This document shows, one piece after another, positions 26,513 to 38,658 of a stretch of 64,000 nucleotides of DNA. Numbering within the stretch: the stretch's first letter is position 1; every line of letters begins with the position of its first letter. Origin of the DNA: Corallococcus macrosporus DSM 14697. GTDB lineage: Bacteria > Myxococcota > Myxococcia > Myxococcales > Myxococcaceae. Location: positions 6,792,001 to 6,856,000 of the forward strand of contig NZ_CP022203.1 of NCBI RefSeq assembly GCF_002305895.1. The letters are read 5' to 3'. Both the position numbers and the translations under genes were made by a program. The notes beneath the pieces are model-generated. The model saw nothing but the letters and a program-made list of their open reading frames with translations. It had not been told where the DNA came from and made no database searches.

Positions 26513-26715
26513 TGCGTCAATCCCCTCTCTGGCTGGAAACGCCTGACGCCCGGGGCTCCACCCGCCGCCCGGCCATGCGCAGACTGGGGACGGTGGGGAG
26601 GAAGATGAGCCAACGGGCGCCGGTCATGTGGGTACCTCGGAGCACACGGGAGCGTTCCACGTCGACAGGTCAGGAACGGACACGCGGGGCACGACACGGT
26701 AGGAATGGGGGCTGG

Positions 26716-27471
26716 ATGCGGCAACCTGTGGCGGTGAAGAACGTCCTCTTGCTGAAAGCCGGTGACGCGGCCCAATCGGTGCGCTTCGCCGTCGGCGATT
26801 ACGACCGGTGGTTTCTGCAAACCATTGGACTGTCCGGGTACCGCTTCGACGTCGTCCCGGTGCACCGGGGCGCGCCCCTGCCCCCGCGCGCGGACCGCTA
26901 TGACGCGGTGATGATGACGGGCTCGCCCCTGTCGGTGACGGCGCTGGCGCCGTGGATGGAGCGCGCCGCGGACTACATGGTGGATGCGGGTGAGCGGGGC
27001 ACGCCGGTGCTGGGCGTGTGCTTCGGCCAGCAGCTCCTGGCGCACGCCTACGGCGGCCGCGTCTCGCGCAATCCCCTGGGCCGGGAGACGGGCAGCGTCG
27101 AGGTGACGCTCACCGAGGCCGGCCGGGAGGACCCCCTCTTCGACGGCGTGCCCGAGCGCTTCACCACGCAGGCGACCCACGAGGACATCGTCTCGCGGCT
27201 CCCCGAAGGCGCGCGGGTGCTCGCGGGCAACGCGAACACGGTGGCGCAGGCGCTGGCCTTCCGCCCCAAGGTGCGCGGCGTACAGTTCCACCCGGAGGCG
27301 GGCGTGGACGCCATCCGCGCCGTCATCGAGGCGCGGCGGGACGGCCTGGAGAAGGCGGCCGTGGCGCGCGGCGCCGCGCCCGGCGAGCACGTCCGGCGGC
27401 TGCTGGCGGGCCTCACGCCCTCCCCCGCGGGCCGTAGAATCCTGCTGAACTTCCTCGAGCGCTTCTCCTGA
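26716..27471 (+). CDS. Class I glutamine amidotransferase-like protein
   Basis: 251 residues from ATG 26716 (GTG 26734 is also in frame). Triad-type glutamine amidotransferase: oxyanion segment MMTGSPLSVT, nucleophile Cys in VLGVCFGQQLLAHAYGG (near residue 102), and His-Glu in VQFHPEAG (near 193-195). Similar to GMP synthase-like GATase1 proteins. With the divergent glutamine synthetase-like and Fe-ADH genes, it could release glutamate from a gamma-glutamylated intermediate, as PuuD does in putrescine use. That role is inference. Confidence 0.85.
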   Translation: MRQPVAVKNVLLLKAGDAAQSVRFAVGDYDRWFLQTIGLSGYRFDVVPVHRGAPLPPRADRYDAVMMTGSPLSVTALAPWMERAADYMVDAGERGTPVLGVCFGQQLLAHAYGGRVSRNPLGRETGSVEVTLTEAGREDPLFDGVPERFTTQATHEDIVSRLPEGARVLAGNANTVAQALAFRPKVRGVQFHPEAGVDAIRAVIEARRDGLEKAAVARGAAPGEHVRRLLAGLTPSPAGRRILLNFLERFS

Positions 27472-27487
27472 CCTGACAGAGGCCCCC

Positions 27488-27976
27488 GTGTCCCGACTCG
27501 CCCTTCCGACCCTGCTCCTCGCCCTGCTCACCACCGCGTGCTCGGAGGATTACTGCGCCCAGGCGCCCCGCTGTGATGGCGCGGAGGCGCTCAACTGCGA
27601 GCCGGAGTGCACGGTGGGCCCCTGCTCCAGCGGCCCCATCTTCCAGGAGTGCGACCAGGGCACGACGTGCACCGTCGTCCCCGGCAGCCGCACCGACGCG
27701 CGCTTCTACCGCTCCCGCGCCGTGTGCGCCGTCACCCTGGAGGAATGTGAGCCGGAGACCGCGGCGCCGCCCACCTGCGGCGCCGACCGCTTCGTCACCG
27801 GCTGCGGCGCCTACCGCCGGGAACTCCGCGTGTCCTGCTCGCAGGCGGGGCTCTACTTCGCGCAGGCGCCCGCCTGCTGCCAGGGCCCGTTCCCAGACGA
27901 CGGCGGCACCGACGCGGGCACGGGCGACGCGGACGGGGGTGTCCCCGACGCGGGCACCGCCGACGCCGGCATTTGA
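27488..27976 (+). CDS. Cys-rich lipoprotein of unknown function
   Basis: 162 residues from GTG 27488, 16 bp after the amidotransferase gene. Signal MSRLALPTLLLALLTTAC has a lipobox with C18. The mature part has about 15 more cysteines in short-spaced pairs (CDGAEALNC; CTVGPC; ACCQG), suggesting a disulfide-knotted domain, then a low-complexity Asp/Gly/Ala tail (DGGTDAGTGDADGG). Such Cys-rich surface lipoproteins are common in myxobacteria; function unknown. Confidence 0.8.
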   Translation: MSRLALPTLLLALLTTACSEDYCAQAPRCDGAEALNCEPECTVGPCSSGPIFQECDQGTTCTVVPGSRTDARFYRSRAVCAVTLEECEPETAAPPTCGADRFVTGCGAYRRELRVSCSQAGLYFAQAPACCQGPFPDDGGTDAGTGDADGGVPDAGTADAGI

Positions 27977-27991
27977 GATAGGGAAGAAGCC

Positions 27992-28450
27992 ATGGCGTCA
28001 CGCTGGGACCACCTCTTCGACCTCAAACCCGTCTCCCTGCTGGAGCACCTCCTGGAGGAGGTGGCGAAGCTGCTGCACAAGGACCTGCAGCAGTGGCCGC
28101 CGCCCGTCCAGGAGGTGGACCTGGACACGGGAGGCCACTTCGCGCCGCTCTTCACGGAGCCCCGGCCCCGGCCGTCCCGCGCCGTCTACACGGAGGCCTT
28201 CCGGCTGGCCCAGTGGGAGCTGGCCCGGGAGACAGACGCCTACGACGACTACATGCGCAACAAGCGCTACCTGGAGCGGGGCCTGGCGCCAGACGACCGG
28301 CTGCCCCTGCTGTTCCTCAGCCGTTGGCTCACCGAGCAGATGCTGGGCCTGGGCGAGGCCACCGAGGGGCGCGTCAAGCGCAAGCACCTGCGCGACTGCC
28401 TGGAGCGGCTCCAGTCGAAGCTCCACGCCGTCCAGGTGCCCAGCGCCTGA
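27992..28450 (+). CDS. Hypothetical cytoplasmic protein
   Basis: 152 residues from ATG 27992 (GGAAG 7 bases upstream), 15 bp after the lipoprotein gene. Predominantly helical, no signal or membrane segment. Features: N-terminal LKPVSLLEHLLEEVAKLLHKDL, an Arg/Pro-rich loop, and a charged C-terminal helix (RVKRKHLRDCLERLQSKL). No domain recognised. Confidence 0.75.
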   Translation: MASRWDHLFDLKPVSLLEHLLEEVAKLLHKDLQQWPPPVQEVDLDTGGHFAPLFTEPRPRPSRAVYTEAFRLAQWELARETDAYDDYMRNKRYLERGLAPDDRLPLLFLSRWLTEQMLGLGEATEGRVKRKHLRDCLERLQSKLHAVQVPSA

Positions 28451-28569
28451 GCCGCCGCCGGGGCCGCGGGTGGAATGTTGAACGGGCGCCACTCCCGCGC
28501 CCCGAACCGGGGCGGGGCCCGACATGGCGGCCCTTGTCTCCGGGAGGGCACTGCCGTAAGCCAGACAGC

Positions 28570-29796
28570 ATGTCGCAGCAGCCTTCGGACACCCCCGCCC
28601 CCGCCGACCGACGCAATCGCCTGCTCCTCCTGGGGGCGCTGTGGCTGAGCATGGGGCTGGTCCTGCTGGCCTTCCGCTCGGTGGTGATGCCCTTCGCGGG
28701 CGCCGCGCTCATCGCCTACCTGGTGCAGCCGCTGGTGGGGCGCATCTCTCGGGTGAAGGTGGCCGGCCGGCAGGTGCCGCGCTGGGCGGCGCTGCTGCTC
28801 ATCTACGCCGGCTTCTTCGTGGGCGTGTACCTCTTCTTCGTCGCGCTGGTGCCGCAGCTCTACCGCGAGCTTTCGCGCGTCAGCCGCGAGGCGGTGACGT
28901 TCGCCAACACGCTCACCCCGGAGCACATCCAGGAGCTGGCGCAGCGCGCGGAGACGTGGCTCAGCACGCGGGGCATCCCGGTGGCGCTCTCCAACCGCGC
29001 GCTGGAGGGCGCGGACGAGGGCAGCGGCAACGCCGCCTTCGGCTTCGCGCTGGACCTGGAGCAGTTCCTGGGAGACGCGGTGAAGCGCATCTCCGTGCTG
29101 GTGCAGGAGAACCTGGGCGACATCGTCAACATGTCCCGCAACATCGTCACCAGCGTGGCCGCGGGCGTCTTCATGCTGTTCTTCGTGTTGATGGTGGCCG
29201 CGTTCTTCTCCATCGACGCGCAGGCCATCCGCCACTACTTCGGCACGCTGATTCCGCCGGAGTACGGCACGGACGCGCGGCAGCTCCTGGAGCGCATCGA
29301 CCGCTCGCTGTCCGGCGTGGTGCGCGGCCAGGTCACCATCTGCATCGTCAACGGCGCCCTGACGTTCGTGGGCCTGCTGCTGTTCGGCGTGAAGTTCGCG
29401 TTCCTGCTGGCGACCATCGCCACCTTCTTCAGCCTCATCCCGATTTTCGGCACCATCCTCAGCTCGGTGCCCATCGTCCTCATCGCGCTGGCGGACGGCT
29501 TCCAGAAGGGGCTGGCGATCCTGGCGTGGATCATCGGCATCCACGCGGTGGAGGCCTACTTCCTCAACCCGAAAATCATGGGGCAGGCGGCGCACCTGCA
29601 CCCCGTCATCGTCGCCTTCTCCCTCATCGCCGGGGAGCGGCTCTTCGGACTGGTGGGCGCCCTCTTCGCGGTGCCCGTGGCGTCCGTCCTGGTGGCGTGC
29701 TTCGACTATGCGCGGCTCAAGGCCCAGCCCGCGCCCGCGGTGGCCCTGGCCACGGCCGGCCCGCTCCCCGCGGAGCGTCAGCCGCCCGCCGCCTGA
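28570..29796 (+). CDS. AI-2E family transporter (PerM-like permease)
   Basis: 408 residues from ATG 28570. Eight or so membrane helices in the family pattern: two near the N-terminus (residues 17-55), one at about 75-95, a soluble periplasmic-like loop to about 185, then a C-terminal bundle with the signature VRGQVTICIVNGALTF, FSLIPIFGTILSSVPIVLIAL and NPKIMGQAAHLHP. Proteins of this family export varied small molecules or ions; the AI-2 name reflects one member only, so substrate is unknown. Confidence 0.88.
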   Translation: MSQQPSDTPAPADRRNRLLLLGALWLSMGLVLLAFRSVVMPFAGAALIAYLVQPLVGRISRVKVAGRQVPRWAALLLIYAGFFVGVYLFFVALVPQLYRELSRVSREAVTFANTLTPEHIQELAQRAETWLSTRGIPVALSNRALEGADEGSGNAAFGFALDLEQFLGDAVKRISVLVQENLGDIVNMSRNIVTSVAAGVFMLFFVLMVAAFFSIDAQAIRHYFGTLIPPEYGTDARQLLERIDRSLSGVVRGQVTICIVNGALTFVGLLLFGVKFAFLLATIATFFSLIPIFGTILSSVPIVLIALADGFQKGLAILAWIIGIHAVEAYFLNPKIMGQAAHLHPVIVAFSLIAGERLFGLVGALFAVPVASVLVACFDYARLKAQPAPAVALATAGPLPAERQPPAA

Positions 29797-29799
29797 GCC

Positions 29800-30114
29800 C
29801 TACTGGCAGGCGGCGGCGCAGCGCGCCTCACGGCACGTGGGGATGCAGCGCCCACAGTCGATGGAGCCCTCCGGGCAGCCGCTGTCGCAGGGGGCGTTGC
29901 ACGCCGGGCCTTCGTCCGCGTGCGTGACGGCCGTCCCCAGCCCACAGCACGCGTTGGCCACGCAGTCGTCGTCCGTGTAACACGTCTGGTCGGACAGCGA
30001 CGGGGGGATGTCCCCCAGCGGCAAATCCCCCAGGCCGTCACACCCCACGCCACCACCGCCCAGCGTCACCCCCATGACGAGGGTGAGCAGGCGGAAACGT
30101 CCGTATCCGAGCAA
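29800..30114 (-). CDS. Small Cys-rich lipoprotein
   Basis: 104 residues from the ATG at 30114; the signal peptide ends GGGGVGC with a lipobox-like C25. The mature 80 residues contain about 14 Cys arranged in CC/CxxC-like clusters (NACCGLG; CNAPCDSGC; CGRCIPTC), like a disulfide-stabilised mini-domain. It lies downstream of rho on the same strand, separated by 25 bp. Function unknown. Confidence 0.72.
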   Translation of the reverse strand: MLGYGRFRLLTLVMGVTLGGGGVGCDGLGDLPLGDIPPSLSDQTCYTDDDCVANACCGLGTAVTHADEGPACNAPCDSGCPEGSIDCGRCIPTCREARCAAACQ

Positions 30115-30139
30115 TGGACACTCCTTGCCCGGACACTCT

Positions 30140-31765
30140 CTACCGGTTCATCGAGCCGAGGAAGTCCGCATTCGACGCGGTGGGCCGCATGTGTTTGAGC
30201 ACGAACTCCATCGCGTCAATCGGGGTGAACGGGTGGAGCACCTGCCGCAGGGCGGTGATGCGCACCAGGTCGCCCGGGCCCAGCAGCAGCTCTTCCTTGC
30301 GCGTGCCGGACTTGTTGATGTCCAGCGTCGGGAAGATGCGCTTCTCCATCAGCTTCCGGTCCAGGACGATTTCGGAGTTACCCGTGCCCTTGAACTCCTC
30401 GAAGATGACCTCGTCCATGCGGCTGCCGGTGTCGATGAGCGCGGTGCCGATGATGGTCAGCGAGCCGCCCTCCTCGATGTTGCGCGCGGCGCCGAAGAAG
30501 CGCTTGGGCTTGTGGAGCGCGTTGGCGTCCACGCCGCCGGACAGAATCTTGCCGGACGCGGGCACCACCGTGTTGTAGGCGCGCGCCAGACGGGTGATGG
30601 AGTCCAGCAGGATGCAGACGTCGTACTTCTGTTCGACCAGGCGCTTGGCCTTGTCGATGACCATCTCCGCCACCTGCACGTGGCGCGTGGCGGGCTCGTC
30701 GAAGGTGGAGGACACCACCTCGCCGCGCACGTTGCGCTCCATGTCCGTCACCTCTTCCGGGCGCTCATCCACGAGCAGCACGATGAGGTAGACGTCCGGG
30801 TGGTTGCGGCTGATGGCGTGCGCGATGTTCTGCAGCAGCACCGTCTTGCCGGCCTTCGGCGGCGCCACGATGAGGCAGCGCTGGCCCAGGCCGATGGGGC
30901 AGAACATGTCGATGATGCGCGTGGTCATCTCCGACGACTCGTGCTCCAGCTTGAGCTTGCGCGTCGGATAGAGCGGCGTGAGGTTGTCGAACAGGATGCG
31001 CTCGCGCGCCGCGTCCGACATCGGGTCCGCGAAGTTGACCTTGTCCACCTTCTGGAGCGCGAAGAAGCGCTCGCCCTCGCGGGGCTGGCGGATGGGGCCC
31101 GTCACCGTGTCGCCGGGGCGCAGGTTGAAGCGGCGCACCTGCGACGGGGACACGTAGATGTCGTCCGGGCTGGGCTGGTAGTCGCTGTCCGCGCTGCGCA
31201 GGAAGCCGAAGCCGTCGCTGAGCAGCTCCATCACGCCTTCCGCGTGGACCTCGAAGCGCTTGTCGGCGATGCCGCCCAGCAGCGCGAAGATGAGGTCCTG
31301 CTTCTTCAGGCCCTGGTACCCCTCGATGCCCACGTCGTGGGCCATCTTCGAGAGGTCGGTGATCTTCATCCGCTTCAGGTCATTGAGCTTGATGACCTGC
31401 ATGGGCTCGCCGTCGCGGGTGACCTCCGTGATGGCGGGGGCCTCGGGGGGCTCCGGCGCGGGCGGCAGGGCGGCGGCCGGCTCCTCGGCCTCGCCGGAGA
31501 TGCGGGCCTCCTGGAGGTCGTCGTCCCGCACCGGGCGGGAGATGGGGGTGAGCACCGGACGGGGCGGCTCGGCGGGGGCCTCCTCGGCCTCGGCACCGGA
31601 CTCGTCGTCCCGGCGGGCGGCGCTCCGGCGGGTGCGGGTGGGCTTCTCGGCCTCGTCCCGCTCCACCGTCTTCGCCGCGCGCTTGCGGCGGGGCTTCTCC
31701 GCGTCCGCCTCGACGGCGACGTCGGTGTCGGCAGTCTTCTCTCTCGAAGTACGGGCTTTACGCAT
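30140..31765 (-). CDS. rho: Transcription termination factor Rho
   Basis: 541 residues, longer than the about 420 of E. coli Rho because of a charged N-terminal extension of about 125 residues (Lys/Arg/Glu and then Pro/Ala-rich), as in other high-GC bacteria. Then the Rho N-terminal helical motif ([20 protein letters not shown]), RNA-binding OSB fold ([24 protein letters not shown]), Walker A ([13 protein letters not shown]), Walker B ([14 protein letters not shown]), Q-loop and R-loop regions. Hexameric RNA helicase that ends transcription. Start ATG 31765; long leader from a candidate promoter at 31970-31998. Confidence 0.96.
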   Translation of the reverse strand: MRKARTSREKTADTDVAVEADAEKPRRKRAAKTVERDEAEKPTRTRRSAARRDDESGAEAEEAPAEPPRPVLTPISRPVRDDDLQEARISGEAEEPAAALPPAPEPPEAPAITEVTRDGEPMQVIKLNDLKRMKITDLSKMAHDVGIEGYQGLKKQDLIFALLGGIADKRFEVHAEGVMELLSDGFGFLRSADSDYQPSPDDIYVSPSQVRRFNLRPGDTVTGPIRQPREGERFFALQKVDKVNFADPMSDAARERILFDNLTPLYPTRKLKLEHESSEMTTRIIDMFCPIGLGQRCLIVAPPKAGKTVLLQNIAHAISRNHPDVYLIVLLVDERPEEVTDMERNVRGEVVSSTFDEPATRHVQVAEMVIDKAKRLVEQKYDVCILLDSITRLARAYNTVVPASGKILSGGVDANALHKPKRFFGAARNIEEGGSLTIIGTALIDTGSRMDEVIFEEFKGTGNSEIVLDRKLMEKRIFPTLDINKSGTRKEELLLGPGDLVRITALRQVLHPFTPIDAMEFVLKHMRPTASNADFLGSMNR

Positions 31766-34316
<2,551 letters not shown>

Positions 34317-34331
34317 AGGATGGGGCGGTCC

Positions 34332-34619
34332 ATGAGTGGCACGCGGCGAGCCTCGCTGCGCATCGAAGGCAAGGTGCAGGGCGTCTTCTTCCGGGAGAGC
34401 GCCCGCGTTGAGGCCACACGCCTGGGTCTGACAGGCTGGGTGCGCAACCGGCCGGACGGGGCCGTGGAGGCCGTCGTGGAAGGGGAGCCCGCCGTGCTCG
34501 AGGAGTTCATCCGCTGGTGTCACCGCGGTCCGCCGCAGGCCCGGGTTTCGGGCGTTCAGCGCGCGGATGGCGAGGCCACCGGCGAGTTCCGTCAATTCAC
34601 CGTGGAGCGCACGTCATGA
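34332..34619 (+). CDS. Acylphosphatase
   Basis: 95 residues from ATG 34332 (an in-frame ATG at 34320 lacks ribosome-site spacing). Family motifs: [17 protein letters not shown] with the catalytic Arg, and [18 protein letters not shown] with the catalytic Asn. Hydrolyses acyl phosphates in the cytoplasm. Stop overlaps the DUF3052 start as ATGA, 15 bp after ligA, so probably in one operon with ligA. Confidence 0.93.
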   Translation: MSGTRRASLRIEGKVQGVFFRESARVEATRLGLTGWVRNRPDGAVEAVVEGEPAVLEEFIRWCHRGPPQARVSGVQRADGEATGEFRQFTVERTS

Positions 34620-35059
34620 CGCCCTACGCGCTGGCCTCCCTCCCCGCCATGCTGGGCATCCGGGCCGGGTCCAAGGTCTCCGTCATCAACCCACCCCGGG
34701 GCTTCGTGCAGAAGCTCAACCCGCTGCCGGATGGGGTGGAGTTCCTCATCACCGCGGTGACGGGGCTGGATGTCATCCTCTTCTTCACCGAGGACCCACA
34801 GGAGCTGGTGCAGCGCCTGCCGGCCCTGGCCCGCGCCATGGCCCTGACGGGCGGCATCTGGGTGTGCTGGCCCGGGGGCGGAGGCGTCCGCAAGGGCCTC
34901 TCCGAGGACTTCGTGCGCCACGCGGCCCTGGACATCGGTCTGGTGGACAACAAAATCTGCACCATTGACGCCACCTGGACAGGCCTGCGGCTGGTGCGGC
35001 GGCCTCGAGGGCGACTGGACAAGCCAGGAGAGCGCAAGCAAGCCCCCGCCCAGGCTTGA
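34616..35059 (+). CDS. DUF3052 family protein
   Basis: 147 residues from ATG 34616. Pattern of the DUF3052 family: [29 protein letters not shown]-like segment, [46 protein letters not shown] and [20 protein letters not shown]. Function of the family is not known. Translationally coupled to acylphosphatase; a hairpin follows its stop. Confidence 0.82.
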   Translation: MTPYALASLPAMLGIRAGSKVSVINPPRGFVQKLNPLPDGVEFLITAVTGLDVILFFTEDPQELVQRLPALARAMALTGGIWVCWPGGGGVRKGLSEDFVRHAALDIGLVDNKICTIDATWTGLRLVRRPRGRLDKPGERKQAPAQA

Positions 35060-35064
35060 TGCCC

Positions 35065-35084
35065 TGCCGGGTAGCTGCCCGGCA
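35065..35084 (+). terminator. Hairpin after the ligA-acylphosphatase-DUF3052 operon
   Basis: TGCCGGG-TAGCTG-CCCGGCA: perfect 7-bp stem with 6-base loop, starting 6 bases after the DUF3052 stop. No T-run follows, so strength as an intrinsic terminator is uncertain. Confidence 0.5.
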
Positions 35085-35610
35085 TCTGCCTGACAGTGAA
35101 TGGAAGCCGTTTCTCGGCTTTACACACCGGGGGGGCCGTGAAAAACTCCTCGTGTTTCTGGACGGTTGTGTGACGCCCCGCGTTGTCGGGGGTCGACGTC
35201 CGGTAGGGATTTTGACGGGTTGCGTTCCCGGCGCCTCCGGGCGCGCCAGCCGCACCGAGGCTCCAGTCGCCCCCCCAAGGTGGCCCACGATGGGCATCGA
35301 CCGGGTGTGGATAGAAGAGCGGGCGGCACGCGCGTCGTGGGGAAGCTCGAACGCGGTGTGAAGACAAGGCCTCGCCCGGCACGGTGCCGGTCGCAATGCG
35401 GGGCGCCAATGAACTCGGAGGAGCAGGCGGTGGTCCCCTCGGTCCTCGACAGCGCGCCCCCAGCCGCACCCGGCATTTCCGGGGCGGTGGCGCGCGCTGA
35501 CGACCCGCCGGAGGCCGCCTCTCCCTTCGCAGCGCGCTCGGAGGCGCGGCGTCTCGCCGCCGCCCGTCCGGTGAGGTCCGCCCTACCGCGCGCGCCAGCA
35601 GGATTCATCC
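35085..35610. other. Long region upstream of the RNase E/G gene
   Basis: About 530 bp with no supported gene. Open frames here (for example minus 35120-35608) have Arg/Ala/Pro-rich translations typical of non-coding high-GC DNA. A TTGACG at about 35213 could be a -35, but no good -10 follows. A long 5' leader would fit the known autoregulation of RNase E through its own mRNA leader in enterobacteria; that is inference. Confidence 0.4.
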
Positions 35611-38451
35611 ATGAGCAGCATCCTGGTCATCAACGCCGCGGGTCGCGAGACGCGCGTCGCGCTCGTCGAGGGCGGACACATCGCGGAGTTCTACCTCGAG
35701 CGTAAGAAGGACAAGGGCGTCGTCGGGAACATCTACAAGGGCCGGGTCGTCCGGGTGCTCCCCGGCATGCAGGCCGCCTTCGTGGACATTGGCCTGGAGA
35801 AGGCCGCGTTCCTCTATGTCAGTGACGTTGTCTACGACCCTGACTTCGCGCGCGCGCAGTTCGAGCTGACCGAAGGCGAGCACGAGGATGCGCCGGACGT
35901 CCCGGACGAGTCCGAGGCCGAGGCCGCCGAGTTCGCCGCCCGCAGCGCGCCCCCCCGTCACCCGGAGCCCGAGGACGCCCACTTCGAGCCCGTCGCGGCG
36001 CCCACCGCGTCCCTGCCCCGCGACACCGCCCTGGAGCTGGCCGCCAACGCGCCGCCGGTGACGCCGCCGGGCGCGGAGACGCCGGTGGCGCCCGCGGAGG
36101 AAGCGCCGGCCGCCGCGCCGGAAACGGCGGTCGCCGCGCCGGAGACGGCGGCCGCAGCCGAGGCCGCCGCGCAGCCCGTCACGCCCGAGCAGATTGTGGC
36201 GGTCGCGCCGTCCACCACGGCTTCCGTCGAGGCGGCGCCGGCTCCCGTCGCAGGCGAGGCCGTGGCCGCGCCCTCCGAGCCCCAGGTGACGGAGCCGGCT
36301 GCCGTGGCGCCCGCCGCTCAGCCGGAGTCGCCCGAGGCGGCGCTGGCCGTCGCCGCGGCGTCCGAGCCCGCGGCCGTCGCCGCGGAGGCCCCGCCCGAGG
36401 CGGCCCCTGGCGACGTGGCGGAGCTGCCCGTCGAGCCGCCGCCGCCCTCGGCCGCGGCGCTGGGCGACATCATCCCCCCGCCCGCCCCGGAGTCCGCGCA
36501 GGCGGCGAAGCCTTCCGAGGTCTCCGGCGAGCGCCGCACGCCGCGCGAGGCCCGCGAGGCGCGTGAGCCCCGCGGCCGGGACAAGGAGCGCGAGAAGGAC
36601 AAGGGCCGCCGGCCGCAGCAGGAGGAGAAGCGCCGGGGCGACAAGCGCGACGAGGAGAAGGCCAAGCCGCGCCGCACCGACAAGATTGAAGACCTGCTGA
36701 AGGTGGGCCAGGAAGTCGTCGTCCAGATTTCAAAGGACCCCATCGGCACCAAGGGCGCGCGGCTCACCTCGCACATCTCCATCCCCGGGCGTCACCTGGT
36801 GTTCATGCCCACCGTGGACCACGTGGGCATCAGCCGCCGCATCTCCAACGAGAAGGAGCGCCGGCGCCTGCGTGAAATCGTGGACCGCCTGCGCCCGCCC
36901 GGGACGGGCTTCATCGTCCGCACCGTCGCGGAGAACGTGCCGCAGGAGAAGCTCGAGAGCGACATCCGGTTCCTCATCGAGGTGTGGAACCAGGTGGTGC
37001 GCAAGAACGAGAAGCGCGGCGGCCCCGGCCTGCTGCACCCGGACCTGGACCTCATCCTTCGCGCCACGCGCGACCTCTTCGCGCACGACGTGGAGAAGCT
37101 CGTCGTCGACGACCGCGAGGAGTACGAGCGCATCCTCGGCTTCGTCACCGCGCAGGACCCGGCGCTGCGGGACAGGGTGGCGCTGCACGAGGGCGACGAC
37201 ACCGTCTTCGACGCGTACGGCATCGAGCAGGAGCTGCAGCGCGCCACCCAGCGCAAGGTGTGGCTGAAGAGCGGCGGCTACCTCATCATCGACCAGGCCG
37301 AGGCGCTCACCGCCATCGACGTCAACTCGGGCCGCTACGTCGGCAAGAAGAGCCTCGAGGAGACCATCACCAAGATCAACGTCGAGGCGGCCAAGGAGAT
37401 TGTCTACCAGCTCCGGCTGCGCAACATCGGCGGCATCATCATCTGCGACTTCATCGACATGGAGAAGGCGCAGAACCGCGACAAGGTCTTCAAGGCGCTG
37501 CAGGAGGCGCTGGGCCGCGACAAGGCCAAGACGAACGTGCTGCGCATCTCCGAGCTGGGCCTGGTGGAGATGACGCGCAAGCGCGTGCGCGAGTCCATTG
37601 GCCGCATGCTCCACGAGGACTGCCCGTACTGCGACGGCAACGGCTTCGTGAAGACGGCCACCACCGTGGCCTACGAAATCTTCCGGGAGATTCGCCGCGA
37701 GGCGCCGGGCTACAAGGACTCCACGCTGGTCATCAACTGCAACGCGGAGGTGGCGCGCCTGCTCCAGGGCGAGGAGCGCAACGAGCTGCGTCACCTGATG
37801 GACCGGTACAACAAGTCCATCCAGGTCAAGGCGCAGCAGAACTACCACCGCGAGCAGTACGACATCTACGGACGCTCGGCCACGGGCCCGGAGCACAAGG
37901 TGGCCTCGTCGCCCGGCTCGGGTGACGGTGAGCTGGCCATGCAGCAGCGCAAGCCGGACAGCAATGGCGGAGGCTACGGCCGCCAGGAGCAGGGCCGGCG
38001 CGGCGGCGGTGGCGGCGGCGGCGGCAGGGACCGGGGCGGTGAGCGAGGTGAACGCTCCGAGCGGGGTGAGCGCGGCGGAGGCCGCCGCGAGGGCCGAGGA
38101 GGCGACCGCCCCCGGGGTGAGCGTGGCGGTGAGCGCGGCGAACGGGGTGAACGCTCCGAGCGTGGCGGTGAGCGCGGCGAACGGGGTGAACGCTCTGAGC
38201 GTGGCGGTGAGCGCTCCGAGCGCGGCGAACGGGGTGAACGCTCCGAGCGCGGTGAGCGCTCCGAGCGCGGCGAACGGGGTGAACGCTCCGAGCGCGGCGA
38301 ACGGCACGAGCGCGGTGACCGTCGGGGCGAGCGCGGTGAGCGCGGCGGCTCGCAGGGCCCGTCCGGCGGAGGTGAGAGCGCCGGTGGCTCGACGCCGCCC
38401 CCGCCTCCATCCTCGGGGGGCGGGTCGGAGCCTTCCGGCGGCACGACCTGA
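35611..38451 (+). CDS. Ribonuclease E/G with interrupted S1 domain and RGG-like tail
   Basis: 946 residues. Residues 1-85 begin the S1 RNA-binding domain (GNIYKGRVVRVLPGMQAAFVDIG), which is then broken by about 265 residues of Ala/Pro/Glu-rich and Lys/Arg-rich sequence (residues about 86-352) before it resumes (VGQEVVVQISKDPIGTKGARL). 5'-sensor and DNase I-like parts follow: catalytic Asp in LTAIDVNSGRYVG and IICDFIDMEKAQNR, and the zinc-link CPYC in HEDCPYCDGNGF. From about residue 775 the tail is Gly-rich, then ERGERSERG repeats to residue 915. Endonuclease for mRNA decay and rRNA processing; S1 insertions are known in alphaproteobacterial RNase E. Confidence 0.92.
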   Translation: MSSILVINAAGRETRVALVEGGHIAEFYLERKKDKGVVGNIYKGRVVRVLPGMQAAFVDIGLEKAAFLYVSDVVYDPDFARAQFELTEGEHEDAPDVPDESEAEAAEFAARSAPPRHPEPEDAHFEPVAAPTASLPRDTALELAANAPPVTPPGAETPVAPAEEAPAAAPETAVAAPETAAAAEAAAQPVTPEQIVAVAPSTTASVEAAPAPVAGEAVAAPSEPQVTEPAAVAPAAQPESPEAALAVAAASEPAAVAAEAPPEAAPGDVAELPVEPPPPSAAALGDIIPPPAPESAQAAKPSEVSGERRTPREAREAREPRGRDKEREKDKGRRPQQEEKRRGDKRDEEKAKPRRTDKIEDLLKVGQEVVVQISKDPIGTKGARLTSHISIPGRHLVFMPTVDHVGISRRISNEKERRRLREIVDRLRPPGTGFIVRTVAENVPQEKLESDIRFLIEVWNQVVRKNEKRGGPGLLHPDLDLILRATRDLFAHDVEKLVVDDREEYERILGFVTAQDPALRDRVALHEGDDTVFDAYGIEQELQRATQRKVWLKSGGYLIIDQAEALTAIDVNSGRYVGKKSLEETITKINVEAAKEIVYQLRLRNIGGIIICDFIDMEKAQNRDKVFKALQEALGRDKAKTNVLRISELGLVEMTRKRVRESIGRMLHEDCPYCDGNGFVKTATTVAYEIFREIRREAPGYKDSTLVINCNAEVARLLQGEERNELRHLMDRYNKSIQVKAQQNYHREQYDIYGRSATGPEHKVASSPGSGDGELAMQQRKPDSNGGGYGRQEQGRRGGGGGGGGRDRGGERGERSERGERGGGRREGRGGDRPRGERGGERGERGERSERGGERGERGERSERGGERSERGERGERSERGERSERGERGERSERGERHERGDRRGERGERGGSQGPSGGGESAGGSTPPPPPSSGGGSEPSGGTT
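38038..38349 (+). repeat. Degenerate repeats coding the GERSERGERG tail of RNase E/G
   Basis: About 300 bp of short tandem units built from ggtgaacgctccgagcg and gagcgcggcgaacgg, coding Arg/Glu/Gly/Ser blocks. The protein tail resembles RNA-binding RGG/RE-rich segments and may bind RNA or partners of a degradosome. Prone to length change and assembly error. Confidence 0.85.
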
Positions 38452-38658
38452 GTCGTCCTTCCGCCGAGGCAGCAGCCGGCGCCCTGCCCTGCCCGTGGTT
38501 TCACGGAAGGGGGCTGGGAGCCGGCGACGCGTCCTGGCGGAAGTCGCCGGCCGGTGCGCGCGGCGTCGCGCAGCGTGTCGGCTTGTGTACGCTGGCCAGC
38601 CACCTCGAACCGGGGTGGGCTGGCCCTGGCCGCCGCGGATTGGCTAGCGTGAGCGTCC

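Noticed and set aside
35120-35608. Minus-strand open frame of 162 codons upstream of RNase E/G
   Set aside because: Arg/Ala/Pro-rich translation without domain pattern or ribosome site.
38038-38349. Tandem repeats suspected as CRISPR or VNTR
   Set aside because: Repeats are in frame and code for the RNase E/G tail; no unique spacers.
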